A stretch of DNA of 64,000 bases from Cryptomeria japonica (GCF_030272615.1 NC_081414.1:762607648-762671647), one strand, 5' to 3'. Positions 1 through 12,042 are shown, counted from the stretch's first letter. Notes: generated by a model from the sequence alone, not told the origin. Translations and numbers: made by a program.

Positions 1-960
1 CTGTTCGTTATCTACTGATATGAAATTCAAGGTATTATGTTCAAAATTCATGTTGTTTATGATATATAATATGATCATGGGGACAAGCATCTATTGCTTG
101 ATACTCCATTCCAATATCTTTCATAATGGCAGATTATTCTCGGTATGAGTGAGGTAGAATATTTGATGGTGGTAACAAAAAATCACCTATCAATCTAAAG
201 CAAAAAATATAATTTATTAATATAAAGAATATTAATGGTACATGATTCACCATTTATTAAATATAATGACATATATGACATACCTTAACATTCGTGAGAT
301 TGTTATGTTTGATAAACCATTTGTAACCTTCAAGTTCACTAATAACAAAACAATGGAGAGAATAGTTGTTTGGGAGCCTTCATAAAGGACCTCATATGCC
401 TTCTCAAGTAGAGGTAAATCATGAACAACATCAAGGTCATCTTGATCATCATGATCACTTGTACTAGTACTAAATGCATCACGTATCAATGTATTTGTAC
501 CATCATCTTCAATTGTGTTTTCTAGCACATGATCGACATCTTCCATGGGATCATTATCTTCAGTTTCAATATTCACACCTCCATGTTCCTCCACTTCAAA
601 AACCATATTCTCCAGGTTGTGTAGGTCCATATCATGTGCCCTGGGGCGATCAACCTATATAAAAATGATCAATATAAATAAACCATGATCATGATGTCAT
701 CATCAAGTGATTTCTTATGTATATAAATTGTTAAAATGATATAATGAACAACTTACCAGTGGATGGTAATCACGCCCCCCTTCAATATGACCATTCTACC
801 TACAATGTTTCTTAGTTGTTTTGATTAGAAGTCTTCTAGTCTTGAAGCCTTTACAAATTTTGCAGGGACAATAACATTTTCCACCACCTTTTCTTTTCAA
901 GTTAGACCACAATCTAGCAATTGTCTCCTTATTTTGTTCTTCACTGATATTATCTGACAT
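1..960 (-). pseudogene. CACTA (En/Spm) TNP2-like transposase, 5' part, three exons, broken and cut by window edge
   Basis: This is the start of a transposase of the CACTA family, which would cut and paste its own element. Exon 1 (960-757) begins at ATG and carries the cysteine pattern CYCPCKIC followed by KHCR and NGHIEGG, the layout of the plant transposase-associated domain. Exon 2 (654-284) contains LYEGSQTTILSIVLLLVNLK, the conserved block after that domain. Exon 3 (194-1) reads GMEYQAIDACPHDHIIYHK, matching the TNP2 block with the ACPxDCxLY pattern. Introns 756-655 and 283-195 have GT..AG ends and keep frame. Exon 1 has an in-frame TAG just after KHCR and exon 3 has several stops, so the gene is dead. 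The rest of the element lies left of the window. Family assignment is by motif recall, not search. Confidence 0.75.
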
Positions 961-3099
961 GGTCTTTCTTCACAGGCAAAAAAATCAGGCTTGGAAAAAT
1001 TGTAAATCCAACCAAAACCATTTAACTCTTCTTTTTCATCTTAAAGTATTGAACTTAATAGAAAATGCATTTAATGTAGCTTGTGGTCACAAATTATTTT
1101 GAGATAGATTTTCAACATAAATTCTTTTTCCTCTCCCACCAACTCTTCCTCCCTTCTCTCCCTCCCAGCAAAAGATGTTGAGTGAAGATGCTAAATGGCA
1201 TCAACAAAATTGCCCTCACCATGGCATCTAAAAAAATACTTAAGTAGGCAAACAGTTGGAGTGAGATGATTATAAGCACCATCAATTGTGCAATGGAATT
1301 ATTCTGTGTGCAGTCAACTTGAGTGAATCAGGTAGAGTCATTGAGGACAACTCATTTAACAGTCAGATTTGCATCCGTTGGATTAGGCACTGAATGTAGG
1401 GCTTCACTTTAGACTCCAGTTAGTGACTGTGATTAGTCACCAATCAGATAAGTATATTTGATATTTGCTCATGTAATCTAAACATTATATTGAAATCTTT
1501 GATATGAACTTAATGCTGGGTTTTTCCTCCAATCTAGAGGTTTTCTCAGGGTAATCTGCGTGTGTTGTCTTGTGTTTTTTCTTTTATTGTTTATTTCTGA
1601 GTTTTAGTATTACTTTTGATCACTTAAATTATCACCTTCTATATAAGTGAGAGGGTGCCTTAAGGTGTTCATAGTGATCCTTGAGAATGGAATGAACTTA
1701 TAATTTTAGTAATTCACTATGTTACAAGTAAGATAAAATTACTTGGATAAGTGAGGACACGTTTTAATTTTATAAGGTGTCTAGAGCTTCTTCCTAGAGG
1801 GGATCTTACTAGTATTTGATGATAATAGATTATTTATTAGATTTATTTTCCTAATTTAGTTTTCCACAAGGTCAATCACTTGCATTATGTCCTTGTAATG
1901 CTCAAACATAAAAAAATTGCAAAACAAACCAAAACCATTGAACATTCAACATAGTAACATCATGAACAACAATCATCGACATATCACAAGAACAACGACT
2001 ATATTACAACAATGTCAAAGCACTTTGATAAGATCTGATAGCACATAATTTTTCAAATTAATTATGCTCTTAAACATTCTATTCTCTTATATTTTTTCTT
2101 TTGATTTTATACATTGAACACTTTCTATCATAACAATAGTTATTGTTGGGTTTTATGTGATGGTTGACATGGATGAGCTTTCAATTTGACAAGTCTTGGC
2201 AAAATGTATATTTCAAAAGCATCTTAGGGAACATAATGATAAAAAGAAGAGCTCCTATGTATGTTAGAGGTTTTATTCAGTTTATATTGAATCCATTAAG
2301 TACATTATTAATATTCGTATTCCTAAGAAGAAGTAAAAGTTACAAATAATTGAAAATTGCAATATCGGGTTAAGTTATCCCGATAAGAACACTTGAACAA
2401 AAAAGACCAACATTAGATGAGGGTATCATATATCGATAAAGGCAACGAAGAAAATCCATCCGTGAAGGTTATAATGAAAAGAAGGTCATCGACATAACCA
2501 AAGGGATCGGGATGTGTTATTTTGAGTTACCCCGATGCTCAAAAAAGACATCGATAAAGAATGTACCGATGAAAGATACATCATCAAAAGTTTTTAGCCT
2601 ATCATTGTTATTCATTTCAAGCTATCCCTATACCCGATGGAGGAGTTCGTTGATTAAGTGGAATGAGGATGTCATTCGGTACCTATAACTTTGGCATTCC
2701 CTTATTTCATTCCCTTCTTTCCCGCTTTGCTTTTGCTTGTGCATAATCTTTAGTCACTTTCGTGACCCCCCTTGGTTCTCCTTAGAACCCTCATGGCTTG
2801 CAATCGATCAACATTAAGATCTAGGTAACTTCAATCTTAAATCCCTTAGCAACTCAACCAAGCCATCCTTGTGTCAGTCAAGTCTGGATCATTCACTCTG
2901 AGTCAGTCATCTATCTCCTACCTTATATAGAGCTTTGATCACTGACACCCTATAAAACATGCAAAACAAGAACAACTAAACACAATAACTCAAACCTCTT
3001 GAGCTATGCTGACATTTTCTTTGTATGTTGTCTTTTATATTGGCTTTCGCTCATTATTCCCTTTGAGTAACTCAAGAAAATCTATCTTGACTAAGAGGT

Positions 3100-4397
3100 A
3101 CAAGGATTGGGGGCATAATACCTTTCTTTGTTTTTGGCTCATGGATATGATTTTGATGATCTAAAAATGTCCTATAAACTGAGTGTTTGTGATAAGAGCC
3201 TTCACATTAATGTGAAATGGCCTCACCTACCTCGCCTCCATTTATATGTACGCTTCAGTGAGGTTGGAACTATTTCCTTGTTTATTTTAAGTGTTTGTTG
3301 TGTTTGCATGCAAGAAGCATTCAGGTCATCTTGGCCTCCTTTTGCCTTGGTGCTTATGTTTCTTCTATATCAAAGAGGATAGGACATTCAGGTCATCCTG
3401 GATCTTTGTGCCTTGATGCTTATGTCTATTTCCTACATTTAATGCTCAATGATGATAAGAAAGTGAATCAATATCCAGTAACTAGGTCCTAGTTGCATCT
3501 TCTACATTCATGTTAAGTTTCGTGCATTGCATGGTGAATCTGGCATACTAATGATAATTTTGGTCTTCTTCACCTGGAGCTTGAATTTAAATCAACCTTC
3601 TCTTCATGGCTAAGTGGTCAAAACCCTAATTTTCAACTTGCCCCGATTGGCATGAAAACTACATCCTTTCTTAATTTGACCGCTACAATTCCATTTTCGG
3701 GATCAAAATCGAAATCCGAGATCATCTTCCTAGGAAATTTCTCTCAACTGTGACCACTTAACTCCTTCATCAACTACTCATTATTTTCTTCAATTTGTGC
3801 TTAATTTCTCATCAATCAATGCTAAATCTTCAAATGGCCATTTGAATCATTCTTTGCGCTCAAATAATTAATCGCTTAGTTTTTTTATCAAATTGCTTGA
3901 AATCACTGCCCAACCTGCCAATCTTTTGATTTCGCTCCCTAGGGGGCATACTCATGACATCATCATCATCAATGATCACGTCCTCAAAGTTGAGAATTTA
4001 TTTCAAAATCTTTATTACAATTTGAGCAGCTAATTTTTACAAAACATCAAACATGACCTTATCACTAGGGGCATCTTAGCTTCATCGCTTCATTTCAAGT
4101 TGAGATTTCTTGATCATTTGAATCAAATCAATCTCTAGGGGCATATTACTTTCGTTGCATCAAATCAAGATGATATTGTCTTCATATAAATTAGTCTCTT
4201 AACTTTAATCAATTTCATCTCTTTTCATCAAGATGATTATTTGTTTAAACTCAATCAAGAGTTTAAAGAGTATCTTTGATCGCACGCTCAATCTAAATAG
4301 GTGTTCAGTTTCATCACATCAAATCAAGCTGGACAGTTTATCTTCACTCATCATTGGGTAAGTGCACAAAGACGGTGGTCAAAAAGGGGGGTATAAG
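3100..4397 (+). mobile_element. Possible 3' spacer of a degenerate Ty3 element (E) ending in a polypurine tract
   Basis: The plus strand carries ATTGGGGGCATAATACC near 3107, then AGGGGGCATAC near 3943, AGGGGCATCTTAG near 4066 and AGGGGCATATTAC near 4137. It ends in a purine tract AAAAAGGGGGGTATAAG (4381-4397) directly before TGGACACC. The same ordered motifs occur in the 3' spacer of element A in this window. No coding sequence remains, so the call rests on these motifs alone. If right, an LTR starts at 4398; its other end was not found. Confidence 0.35.
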
Positions 4398-5283
4398 TGG
4401 ACACCTTTTTTCTGAAATCAGGTGAACTTGAACTTAGAGGCAAAATTTGAAAGTCATCCACTCAAGATATGAAGATAATCAAAGAACAAATATTGCAGTA
4501 CTCTGAATCTAGTTTCCAAACTACTAAACTTTTTTGAAATTGGATAAGATTAAGGGGGTCAAATCCTTCGCGCACGAAAAACTAACCCTGATTTTTTTGA
4601 AAAACATAACATAGTGTCTAACTTGTGCATCAAAAAAGTTATAGTTAGATTTAGTATTTTGACAAATCCTTTGGCAGAAAAATAGTTAAGAGTGAGCACT
4701 AGAAGATGTGTATTTTTTTGTAATTTTTTGTTGAGTATTTTTTTTTTTTATGATTTTTCCAATGGAGCACATCCTGAAAATTAGGTATCTGTTCGTGCGC
4801 GAAGCATAAGTTGCACTAAAAAAATAAAAAATACAATTTTTTTTTTTAATTGTAAAGAATAAAGTGCACTACAATAGTATATAAAGTTTTTAAAATTTGG
4901 ATAAGTATATCAAAAGTTATTCAAAAAATGGTGCACCTATGTCTGTGAGAAATATGGAGACACTAGTAAAAGAAATTCAATAATAATATGTTATTGTTGT
5001 TCAAATTGAAAACAAATTATATGGTTAGAAAGCTCAGAAGATGGGTGAAAATATGGTGGCAATTTTAGAAATACCCACTTTATGAAGTGTAAACCTGATG
5101 ATGACAAAGTCGATAAACCAAGTTGATAAAATAAAACATGCCAAAAATGAGAGAAATGGAGGGAAATCAAACTTCCAATCTGTAGCTTTGTCATCAAGGC
5201 CTATTTCCAAGCCTAAATAGTCAAAAGCGCATACGGGGTACTTATAGTGTAAGTAGCATGTACGCACTTGTTTCCCTATAAAC

Positions 5284-5297
5284 AGCGCGTACGCGCT
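5284..5297. repeat. Perfect 14-bp GC palindrome
   Basis: AGCGCGTACGCGCT equals its own reverse complement and sits in AT-rich DNA. Related pieces (GCGCATAC, GTACGCAC) occur within the preceding 70 bp. Confidence 0.8.
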
Positions 5298-5933
5298 ACC
5301 TTTACTATAAACAACACATACATGTTATTGTATACTATGATATTCTATGTATAATGTGTATATACATATAATAGTGTCAACAAAGCAACATGATGAGTTA
5401 GAGTACCTGCAATATGTTTTTTAGAAGAAAACAACAAGTAGGAAGAGAAAGAGGGAGAGTAACACAGATGATGTCCTATAGAATGATAGTGGTGGGTATG
5501 CGAGAGTTCCCATGTTTTACACAACGCTTGTCACCTAAAGAAATTACAGTTTGTTGTATGCATGGCAGTGGTAGTATATGATGATCATCACTTGTCAAAC
5601 AACTTGGAATGGTACATACCCATGAAAGAAATCAAGTGTGTAATTCCTATAGTCACAATCAAGATCAGTCTTATAACCTTGCAAATTTAATAGCATCATA
5701 TATTTATGAACTTAGGTAGTACTCTTAGGGTTAGGTCAAGCTCTTACACTTTCTTTTTAGTGAAGCCTTGTTGTTTGTTCTCTTGGAGTCTCGTTGTATG
5801 GTGTTCTATTCATAACTTTAAATTTAATATATCATTTTATTAGCCCACCATATGAACCCCTTAGGTGTCATTAAAGGTCGTATTGTTTCCTAAGAGGTCA
5901 TATGGTATCCTGTGACCCCTTGAGACCCCTCCT

Positions 5934-6211
5934 CTTTCCCTCCCCCTACTCTCCCCCTACTCTCCCTCTCCCTCTCTCCCTCTCTCTACCTCTCCCTTCC
6001 CCTCCTGTTCTATCCCTCTCTCGCTCTCTATCCCTCTCCTCTCCCCTCTCCCTCCCTCTCCCCTCTCCTCTCCCTCTCTCTCCCTCTCTCTCTCCTCTCC
6101 CTCCCTCTCCCCTCTCCCTCCCTTCCCCCCTCTTCTGTCCCCCTCTCCCTCTCTCACCCTCTCCCTCCTTCCCTCTCTCCCTCTCCTTTCCTCCATACCC
6201 CTTCTCTCCCA

Positions 6212-6265
<54 letters not shown>

Positions 6266-6325
6266 CCTCTCCCTTCCTCCATACCCATTCTTCTCTCCCA
6301 CCCCCTCTTCTCTCACTCTCTCCCT

Positions 6326-6418
<93 letters not shown>

Positions 6419-6451
6419 TCCCTCCCTCCCTCTCCCTCCTTCCCCACCCCA

Positions 6452-6495
<44 letters not shown>

Positions 6496-6590
6496 TCCCT
6501 CTCCCTTCCTCCATACCCCTTCTTCTCTCCCACCCTCTCTCCCTCTCTCTACCTTCCCTCCCCCCTCTTCTCTCCTTCTCTCCAGAAAAA
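5934..6590. repeat. Long CT/CCCT pyrimidine tract (microsatellite cluster)
   Basis: About 650 bp of almost pure pyrimidine on the plus strand. Pure (CT)n runs lie near 6220-6255, 6335-6413 and 6460-6490, broken by CCCT units and three copies of a motif close to CCTTCCTCCATACCC. Long open frames on both strands (Leu/Ser/Pro-rich on plus, Arg/Glu/Gly-rich on minus) are by-products of this composition, not genes. Confidence 0.97.
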
Positions 6591-6730
6591 TTCTCACCCT
6601 CCACTTCTCCTAGATTGGGTGATCGCTAGATCTTGGGATACGGTGTCAACTCTATCTATTTTTTTCCCCTTTTATTACATTATGTAATGTTATTAAATAG
6701 ACTCCCATCAACACCATCTAGCTTAAGTTA

Positions 6731-7140
6731 AATTTTTATGGGTCTTCCCATGGAAACCCAGGTTAGGTGAGAGGGGGTGTCATGATCAAAGATTCATGTG
6801 ATGGCTTAATCCTTTCTTATGCAATGAACCTTGGTGTCCAAACATCCAACATGGTTGAAGTGTCTATGGTGTTTCACGGGTAAGTTTATACCAAGGATAA
6901 GGGACTGAGAAACAAACATTATTGAAGGTGATTCTTACAGTATAGCTAAGATGCTTAATAAGGTGGCCCAGTTGAATTGGAAGACCACTTTTCTCATTGA
7001 CAAGTGTTTCACCCTCCTTCCTACTCTTCACAATATTATATTTTTCCATATGTGACATGAGGGAAATAGTGTGGTAGACAAGGTGGCAACACTTGAGGCG
7101 ATGGTTAAGAATTTGAATATTTGGTCTCACATGTCTAAAA
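6731..7140 (+). pseudogene. LINE-type RNase H domain remnant
   Basis: Read across frames, this is the RNase H (RVT_3-type) domain found at the C-terminus of many plant LINE ORF2 proteins. The start resembles the usual DGSSxGNPG block: YGSSHGNPG, with D replaced by Y. It continues VMIKDSCDGLILSYAMNLGV, then EGDSYSIAKML (the usual xxSDSxxV block), and ends HEGNSVVDKVATLEAMV, matching HxxREGNxxADxLA. Stops and at least one frameshift break it. No reverse transcriptase is seen upstream because the CT tract lies there, so the element was truncated or interrupted. Confidence 0.65.
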
Positions 7141-7380
7141 TTTTGATTGTGTCTCATTCCATGATATTGGGTAACTTACCTATTAATCATCTATAGTCCC
7201 AAGATTATCATATTAGTACTTTTTATTCTTTCTTCCTCGCTTTCGTGCTGGATAAGGTGATGACATTTTAAATATTGTTGGTACCTACCATTGTTGCTTT
7301 CAAACCTAATATTTTCTCAATCTAACTTCTGGGTCTTCAAAGATGAGAGGTGATTTGAATTCAAAAACAATGGTGAGATC

Positions 7381-7593
7381 TAGAGTAAGGTGATTCAGAG
7401 AAATTTGGACTCTTATGTGGAAGGAATGACTAGCCATGATCCTAAAATTTCTATAGCCTTCCTTAAACCCTATGATAATGGTGCTATTAAGATTGGGAGT
7501 GTTGCCTTTGGTTTTTCTAAAGAGACCATTGTGAAAGTGACTGCTTTGGCCCTTGATGGTATCTCCTTTCCCAACAATCCCAAGGGAAGTTAG
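7381..7593 (+). pseudogene. Fragment of an unknown transposon-type domain
   Basis: An open frame of about 67 residues ends at a stop directly before element B copy 1. Its part FSKETIVKVTALALDGISF resembles the block ITKEEIQRVTGFNATGEAL in ORF2 of element B, which is on the other strand. I do not recognise the family. It may be a remnant of a different repeat that shares this domain. No start or promoter is visible. Confidence 0.3.
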
Positions 7594-7607
7594 TTGATGG
7601 GATTATA

Positions 7608-9323
7608 CTATAATTCACTAGGAGTCCTACAAAACTTGTACAATTTCCAGATCAGTGCTTCCTCGATTTTCCTTTTGTCTTCTTTGTTACTGAGAAAATA
7701 TCGTTTTCCAACACCGGATAGACCTCCAAATTCTTTGATCCCATGCACCAACTCATCAACTGTTGGGGCTTTGTTCCTTTCACTTCTTCTAACCTCCTTT
7801 ATTTCCACATATGATAGGGTGTTAGTGATATCACCTTCTTTCTCATCCTTTTTAAGCTTTGGATCACTCTTTTTCTTTCTGGTGTAAGTCACTCCTACCG
7901 GTCTATCTTTGTTTGGTGAAGATACAGGAGTACCTAGATCCTTTTCCTTTGAGTATGTTGTAGGCTTGGTTGCTGCAGTCCCCTTAGGTTTTGTCTTCGA
8001 CACTTTCTTCTTTCCACCTATTAAATTTTCATCTTTAGTAGGTGTGACCCCTATTTTCTCACTAGCATCGGTGGAGGTAGTGGCACCAGATGCTTTACTT
8101 CTATATTTATTCTCAAGGGTATCAATCATTTTTCTTACTTTTCTTTTCATGATTGGCACTTGAAGTTCCTATTTTATTTTGGAGCTTGCCTCCTCACATG
8201 TTCCAAATCTCTTTGTCTTCGAGTCTACAAGTTTAGACAAGAGCATATTGACATGAATTTTAACAAGATCTACTGCAACCTCATATCCCATAGGTGGAAC
8301 CCAAAAAGTTCTGCGTTGAACTGCTTGAATGATACAACAATCTGTGTCTACAAGGAAACAAATTTTGTCTTTGTATTTCTGTACTATTCCGGTTGGAATT
8401 ATTCCCTCTTCTGCATCCTAATTTGGAATTCCTTAAAGTATCTGAACATTGTTTCACCAAATTTATTTCCTATATCCCTAATCATTTCACCTATCTGAAC
8501 CATGATAGATTTCTCTTGTGACCATACTACATTACCCTTATCGGGGAAAAAGTTTTGCACATAGAAAAATATACATACTAGTAGTGAGCCATATTTGAAG
8601 GATTGCTTCTTGTCCTTCTTAATTATTTCCATGTTCACCATAAATTGGCTTTGAATCATCTCACATATATCACAGATTGAATCCTCTTTGATAATTCGAT
8701 ATCCAACATGTATGGCACTGCTCGACACACTATTCATCCAGCTTGATTGACAAACATTGTAACCCAACACTGCAGAGGCAAATCTTACTTCAACATCCTC
8801 AATATGGGAGATTGTCATTGCTCTACTATCACACTATAATTTGGTTAACCATATGACTTTAGTTGATGAAATCATTCTTAGGGTTAATGCTTCACCGGTT
8901 GCATTGAAACCTGTCACTCTTCGAATCACCTCCTTTGTAATCTTGATCAGTGCATGAGCTTCCAGCCACAAAAATTGATCATGAAACCTGCTCAGTACAT
9001 ATCTAAGCTAGTCGTCATGAAACTAATTAGGAAAATCAACAACATTAGCCAAACCCTTGGTCTTCAGAGGTAGAAATTCTGCTTTCAATTGATCATTGTC
9101 ACAAAACCCTTTAAACTCATTTCGAATGAACTTGTCTCCAACTTCTTCGAGATTGCAATGAATGTAGGAGTGAATAGATTCTACCAAAAAATACACCAGA
9201 GGGCATAGATTATAAAGCATTGGTCATGTCAATTTCAACTGCTTTCATCGGGTGCAGTTTCAACTCGGGTTGGGGTTCTTTGATAGCTTCAACCAACACA
9301 GGAGTCGATATCTGTGCTACCAT
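7608..9323 (-). pseudogene. Element B ORF2, copy 1, unknown function, broken
   Basis: The minus strand reads as one long protein if a start-proximal frame change, a frameshift after IRMQKRE (8399) and one TAG near 8170 are ignored. Blocks in order: LPLKTKGLANVVDF, then RVTGFNATGEALTL near 8900, a conserved stretch with AIHVGYRIIKEDS and GSLLVCIFFYVQNFFP (8818-8399), a segment with TFWVPPMGYEVAVDLVKIHV, then a Lys/Ser/Thr-rich part with IKEFGGL.GVGKRYF. None of these is a motif of gag, protease, RT, RNase H or integrase that I know. It is cut at 7608. I cannot assign a function; possible roles are structural or nucleic-acid binding. Near-equal preservation in copy 2 shows it was a real reading frame of the parent element. 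Confidence 0.55.
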
Positions 9324-9781
9324 GATGACCTTCAAACAAGCGTTTCTTAGACGAAGTTGAATACCTTTTCTGAGGGAATACCAAACACCACTATCGATCT
9401 GCTAATTTTTTTTTTTGCAGAAACAAAGCTTAGCAAGTTTCAAATCACCTTTGATCACACAAGAGCTCAAGAGATTCACATGATAGGGTGGGATAAATGA
9501 AAATGTGTTGACATTTCCTTATTTATCCGTAGAGATTTATCAACTTTATAATACAACGGTTAGTGTTGAAACTTACAACTTAAAGTACACCAATTTAACT
9601 TTACCGGTTATTTGTTACTAATATCGATACACAAATAACTAACTCACAAGACATTCTTCAATTAAGAAATTTTAGACAAGCTTTTATGCATCACAACTAT
9701 GCAGATAGACATATCCTTATATTTGTTAAGGGGATTCAAAAGTAATCTTACCATATGTGCTCCCCCTGGGCATCGATATGC
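9324..9781. other. ORF1-ORF2 spacer of element B, copy 1
   Basis: About 460 bp with no supported frame. It contains an AT-rich stretch and matches the spacer at 26154-26594 of copy 2, with an indel where copy 2 repeats ATACACAAATAA. Confidence 0.6.
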
Positions 9782-10561
9782 CTAGTTAGAAGAGGAACTA
9801 TCATAACTGATGGATGATGAATTGGTTTCAGACTGACCTCCCCCTTCTTTTCCTTCTTCCTTCTTGATCCATGTTTTTTTAATTTCATTTCTTACTTCTT
9901 CAGTTGTATTCTTTCCTTTCAGGTCATTTTGCTCTTTTTTCTTTCTAAAATAGTTCTTGTCTTCAGACTGGTTGAAGGATTGACTCCTGCATTCTCTGGC
10001 TAAGTGACCAATCTTATGGAAGTTGAAGTATGCAATACTAGATATCCTCCATGGTCCTGAATTATTTCTTTGGCCAATTCTCATTCTGCAGTTTTCTGTG
10101 ACATGACCAAAATTACCATAGGTGAAATAGGTGTCTTTGAACTGATTGTTCCTTTTATTAGGAGTAATTGGTTTGAATGGTTGTCTTGATACATTTGACT
10201 TGAGCTTACATTCTTCAGGTTTGTGTCCAAACTTATTGCATGTGAAGCAATGTCCATTGAAGCTTCTTTCATTTGTCATACTGCTAGATTGAGATCTACA
10301 ATCATAAGTAGTGTGGCCATACTTATGACAATTATGGCAGTAACCATCAAATGTGAAATTCTTCTTTTAACTAACTGGTTTATTTATATAGTCTTTAGTC
10401 TTATGACCTGATTTACCACAATGATTACAGGAGGATTTAGAGAACTTCATACCTTTCACTTTTGAGTGGTTCCTTTTATCATCCATCATCCTTTTGGATT
10501 TAGACGATTCTCCAATTTCCATAGGATCTGAACTGGGGTAACGAAGGCTTGTTGTATCCAA
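9782..10561 (-). pseudogene. Element B ORF1, copy 1, zinc-knuckle region (five knuckle positions)
   Basis: A Gag-like nucleic-acid-binding protein, C-terminal half. In order it has CNHCGKSGHKTKDY, CHNCHKYGHTTYDC, CFTCNKFGHKPEEC, then YFTYGNFGHVTENC and YFNFHKIGHLAREC. The second and third are complete C-x2-C-x4-H-x4-C knuckles. The first has lost its final Cys, and the last two have lost their first Cys residues. A Lys-rich and then Ser-rich tail (SSSISYDSSSSN) ends the protein. An in-frame TAA at 10367 splits it. The N-terminal coiled coil seen in copy 2 is deleted here. Confidence 0.7.
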
Positions 10562-11745
10562 TAATATACTTAATCACTGAAGTAAAATATGCAAGCATGA
10601 AAAGTTTACAATGACACCAAGAAGTTATCTTGTAGAAAACCAAATGGGAGAAAACCACAGTGTGAGTAGGACCTCACAAAATTTGTACTCTTCTGAAGTA
10701 GGTCCAGTGACGAGCCATCCCTGTTAGGAGATTACAAAGAAACTGTTAGGCGCCACTCGGTTAAGGGATTTTGTTCAAGGCTGGTTAGTGCCTTTACCCT
10801 ATTAAAGGTAGCCTGGTTAAAGGGCTTAAGAACATCAATTAAGATGTCCCCTAGTTAAGGGATTTTACAAAAGGGACCTATTAAATTCCACCTAGTTAAG
10901 GGATTTTAGTTGCAATGGTTAGAGAGCAACAAATGATGATCTGCTAGAGTGGCTACACATTAGCTTGATCAGATCACACTAAAGAATCACACTATGTCTA
11001 CATTGGTTGTGTCTATTCTGCACAACACTGATGTCTTGAATACACCTTCAACTCTATCCTTTGCCCATTTGTTGATCCTTGGATTCCATACTGCCGGTCC
11101 TTTGCCACTTGGGTCACCACTCTGTGGAAGTTCACTCTACGAGTCCTCTGTCACTCGACTCTGCAATCTCTTAAACTCCCCCTATGTGCACTTTCACATC
11201 ATCTCAACTCACCTTGACAACAATAATCTCAAGAATGAGATATGTGAATTTATTGACCCTTAGTCTATCGCCAACTTTCCCTCCAAAAACATTTATTTCA
11301 AAATTTCGTTATCATGCCTTAAATCATGTCTCTGAAATCATTGCAGGAATCTTTGTTAAGACTGTCTAACATGCCGATATGCCTGCCGATTGACTGGAGA
11401 AGAATCCTAATGTAATTGAATGTTAACTGAACGTTACCAGTCTGTCGGTTACAAACTCTTCCGATGTACCGATCAAAATCTGTCTAGCCGGTTTCCTCTC
11501 GTATATCGGTCTTCTCTTTGCTTAGCCGGTGGATCTCTTTTGTGCCAATCTATTCACTACTACTCGGTCTACTTACTGCTTGCCGGTCTACTCACTGTTT
11601 ATCCTATTTACTTATTCCTTAATTAGTTGACCTCAGTATCCTAGTCTACTTACTATCGATGGACTGAAGACTTAAGATATGATGTTGCCAACAATGACAA
11701 CCATATTATTCACTGGTCATGCAAAACTTCATCAGAATGACAACA
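10560..11745 (-). repeat. Partial 5' LTR of element B, copy 1
   Basis: Matches 28142-29327 and about 21441-22630. It lacks the first ~100 bp next to the primer site. On the plus strand it ends GAATGACAACA and is followed by a T-run that fits the TTTTT target duplication seen at copy 2. It contains repeated GGTTAAGGGATTTT boxes. Confidence 0.85.
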
Positions 11746-12042
11746 TTTTTTGTATCCCGAATTAAAACCCCCTATTTTCACCAATAGGAAATATATTTTA
11801 TCCTCATTTTTGGGATATTAAACCCCAAAATAAGAATGCATGTGATATAATATTGCCTAGCCAATGAAGCCCCCGTGCACTCCATTGGCTCAAATTTAAA
11901 GAAAAAACACACTTACGTAGTTGCACATAAACATAAGGTTAGAATTTTATTCAACTTCTATTAACATGATTAAGAAATGATCACTAAGTACCCCTCCATA
12001 ATTAGATGAGAGATTCCACTTTGACTAGCCAAGGATAAACAC
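11746..12042. repeat. Duplicated flank, matches 29328-29624
   Basis: About 297 bp next to the B LTR in copy 1 match the same-length flank in copy 2 with few differences. Because it lies outside the LTR, the whole locus and not just the element was duplicated. Its right end (AAGGATAAACAC) is the uninterrupted equivalent of the element A insertion point at 29624. Confidence 0.85.

Larger units (their letters stand above)
961..5933. other. Decayed non-coding DNA, no supported gene
   Basis: Open frames here are short and show no family motif. The stretch holds repeats with CCCGAT boxes near 2360-2640, an apparent Ty3 3' spacer near 3100-4397, and CG-rich palindromes near 4567-5297 in otherwise AT-rich DNA. 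It is most simply old transposon sequence. Confidence 0.5.
7597..11745 (-). mobile_element. LTR element B, copy 1, truncated at both the 3' end and inside ORF1
   Basis: It aligns in direct orientation with 24427-29327 of copy 2. Reading on the minus strand it holds a partial 5' LTR, the zinc-knuckle part of ORF1 and most of ORF2, and stops abruptly at 7597 inside ORF2, so the 3' LTR is absent. Relative to copy 2, about 775 bp covering the LTR edge, primer site and ORF1 coiled coil are deleted at about 10556. No pol domain is present. The two copies are clearly diverged at many sites. Confidence 0.8.

Noticed and set aside
5902-6687. Long open frames of Leu/Ser/Pro or Arg/Glu/Gly over the CT tract
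   Set aside because: They follow directly from the dinucleotide repeat and occur in several frames on both strands.
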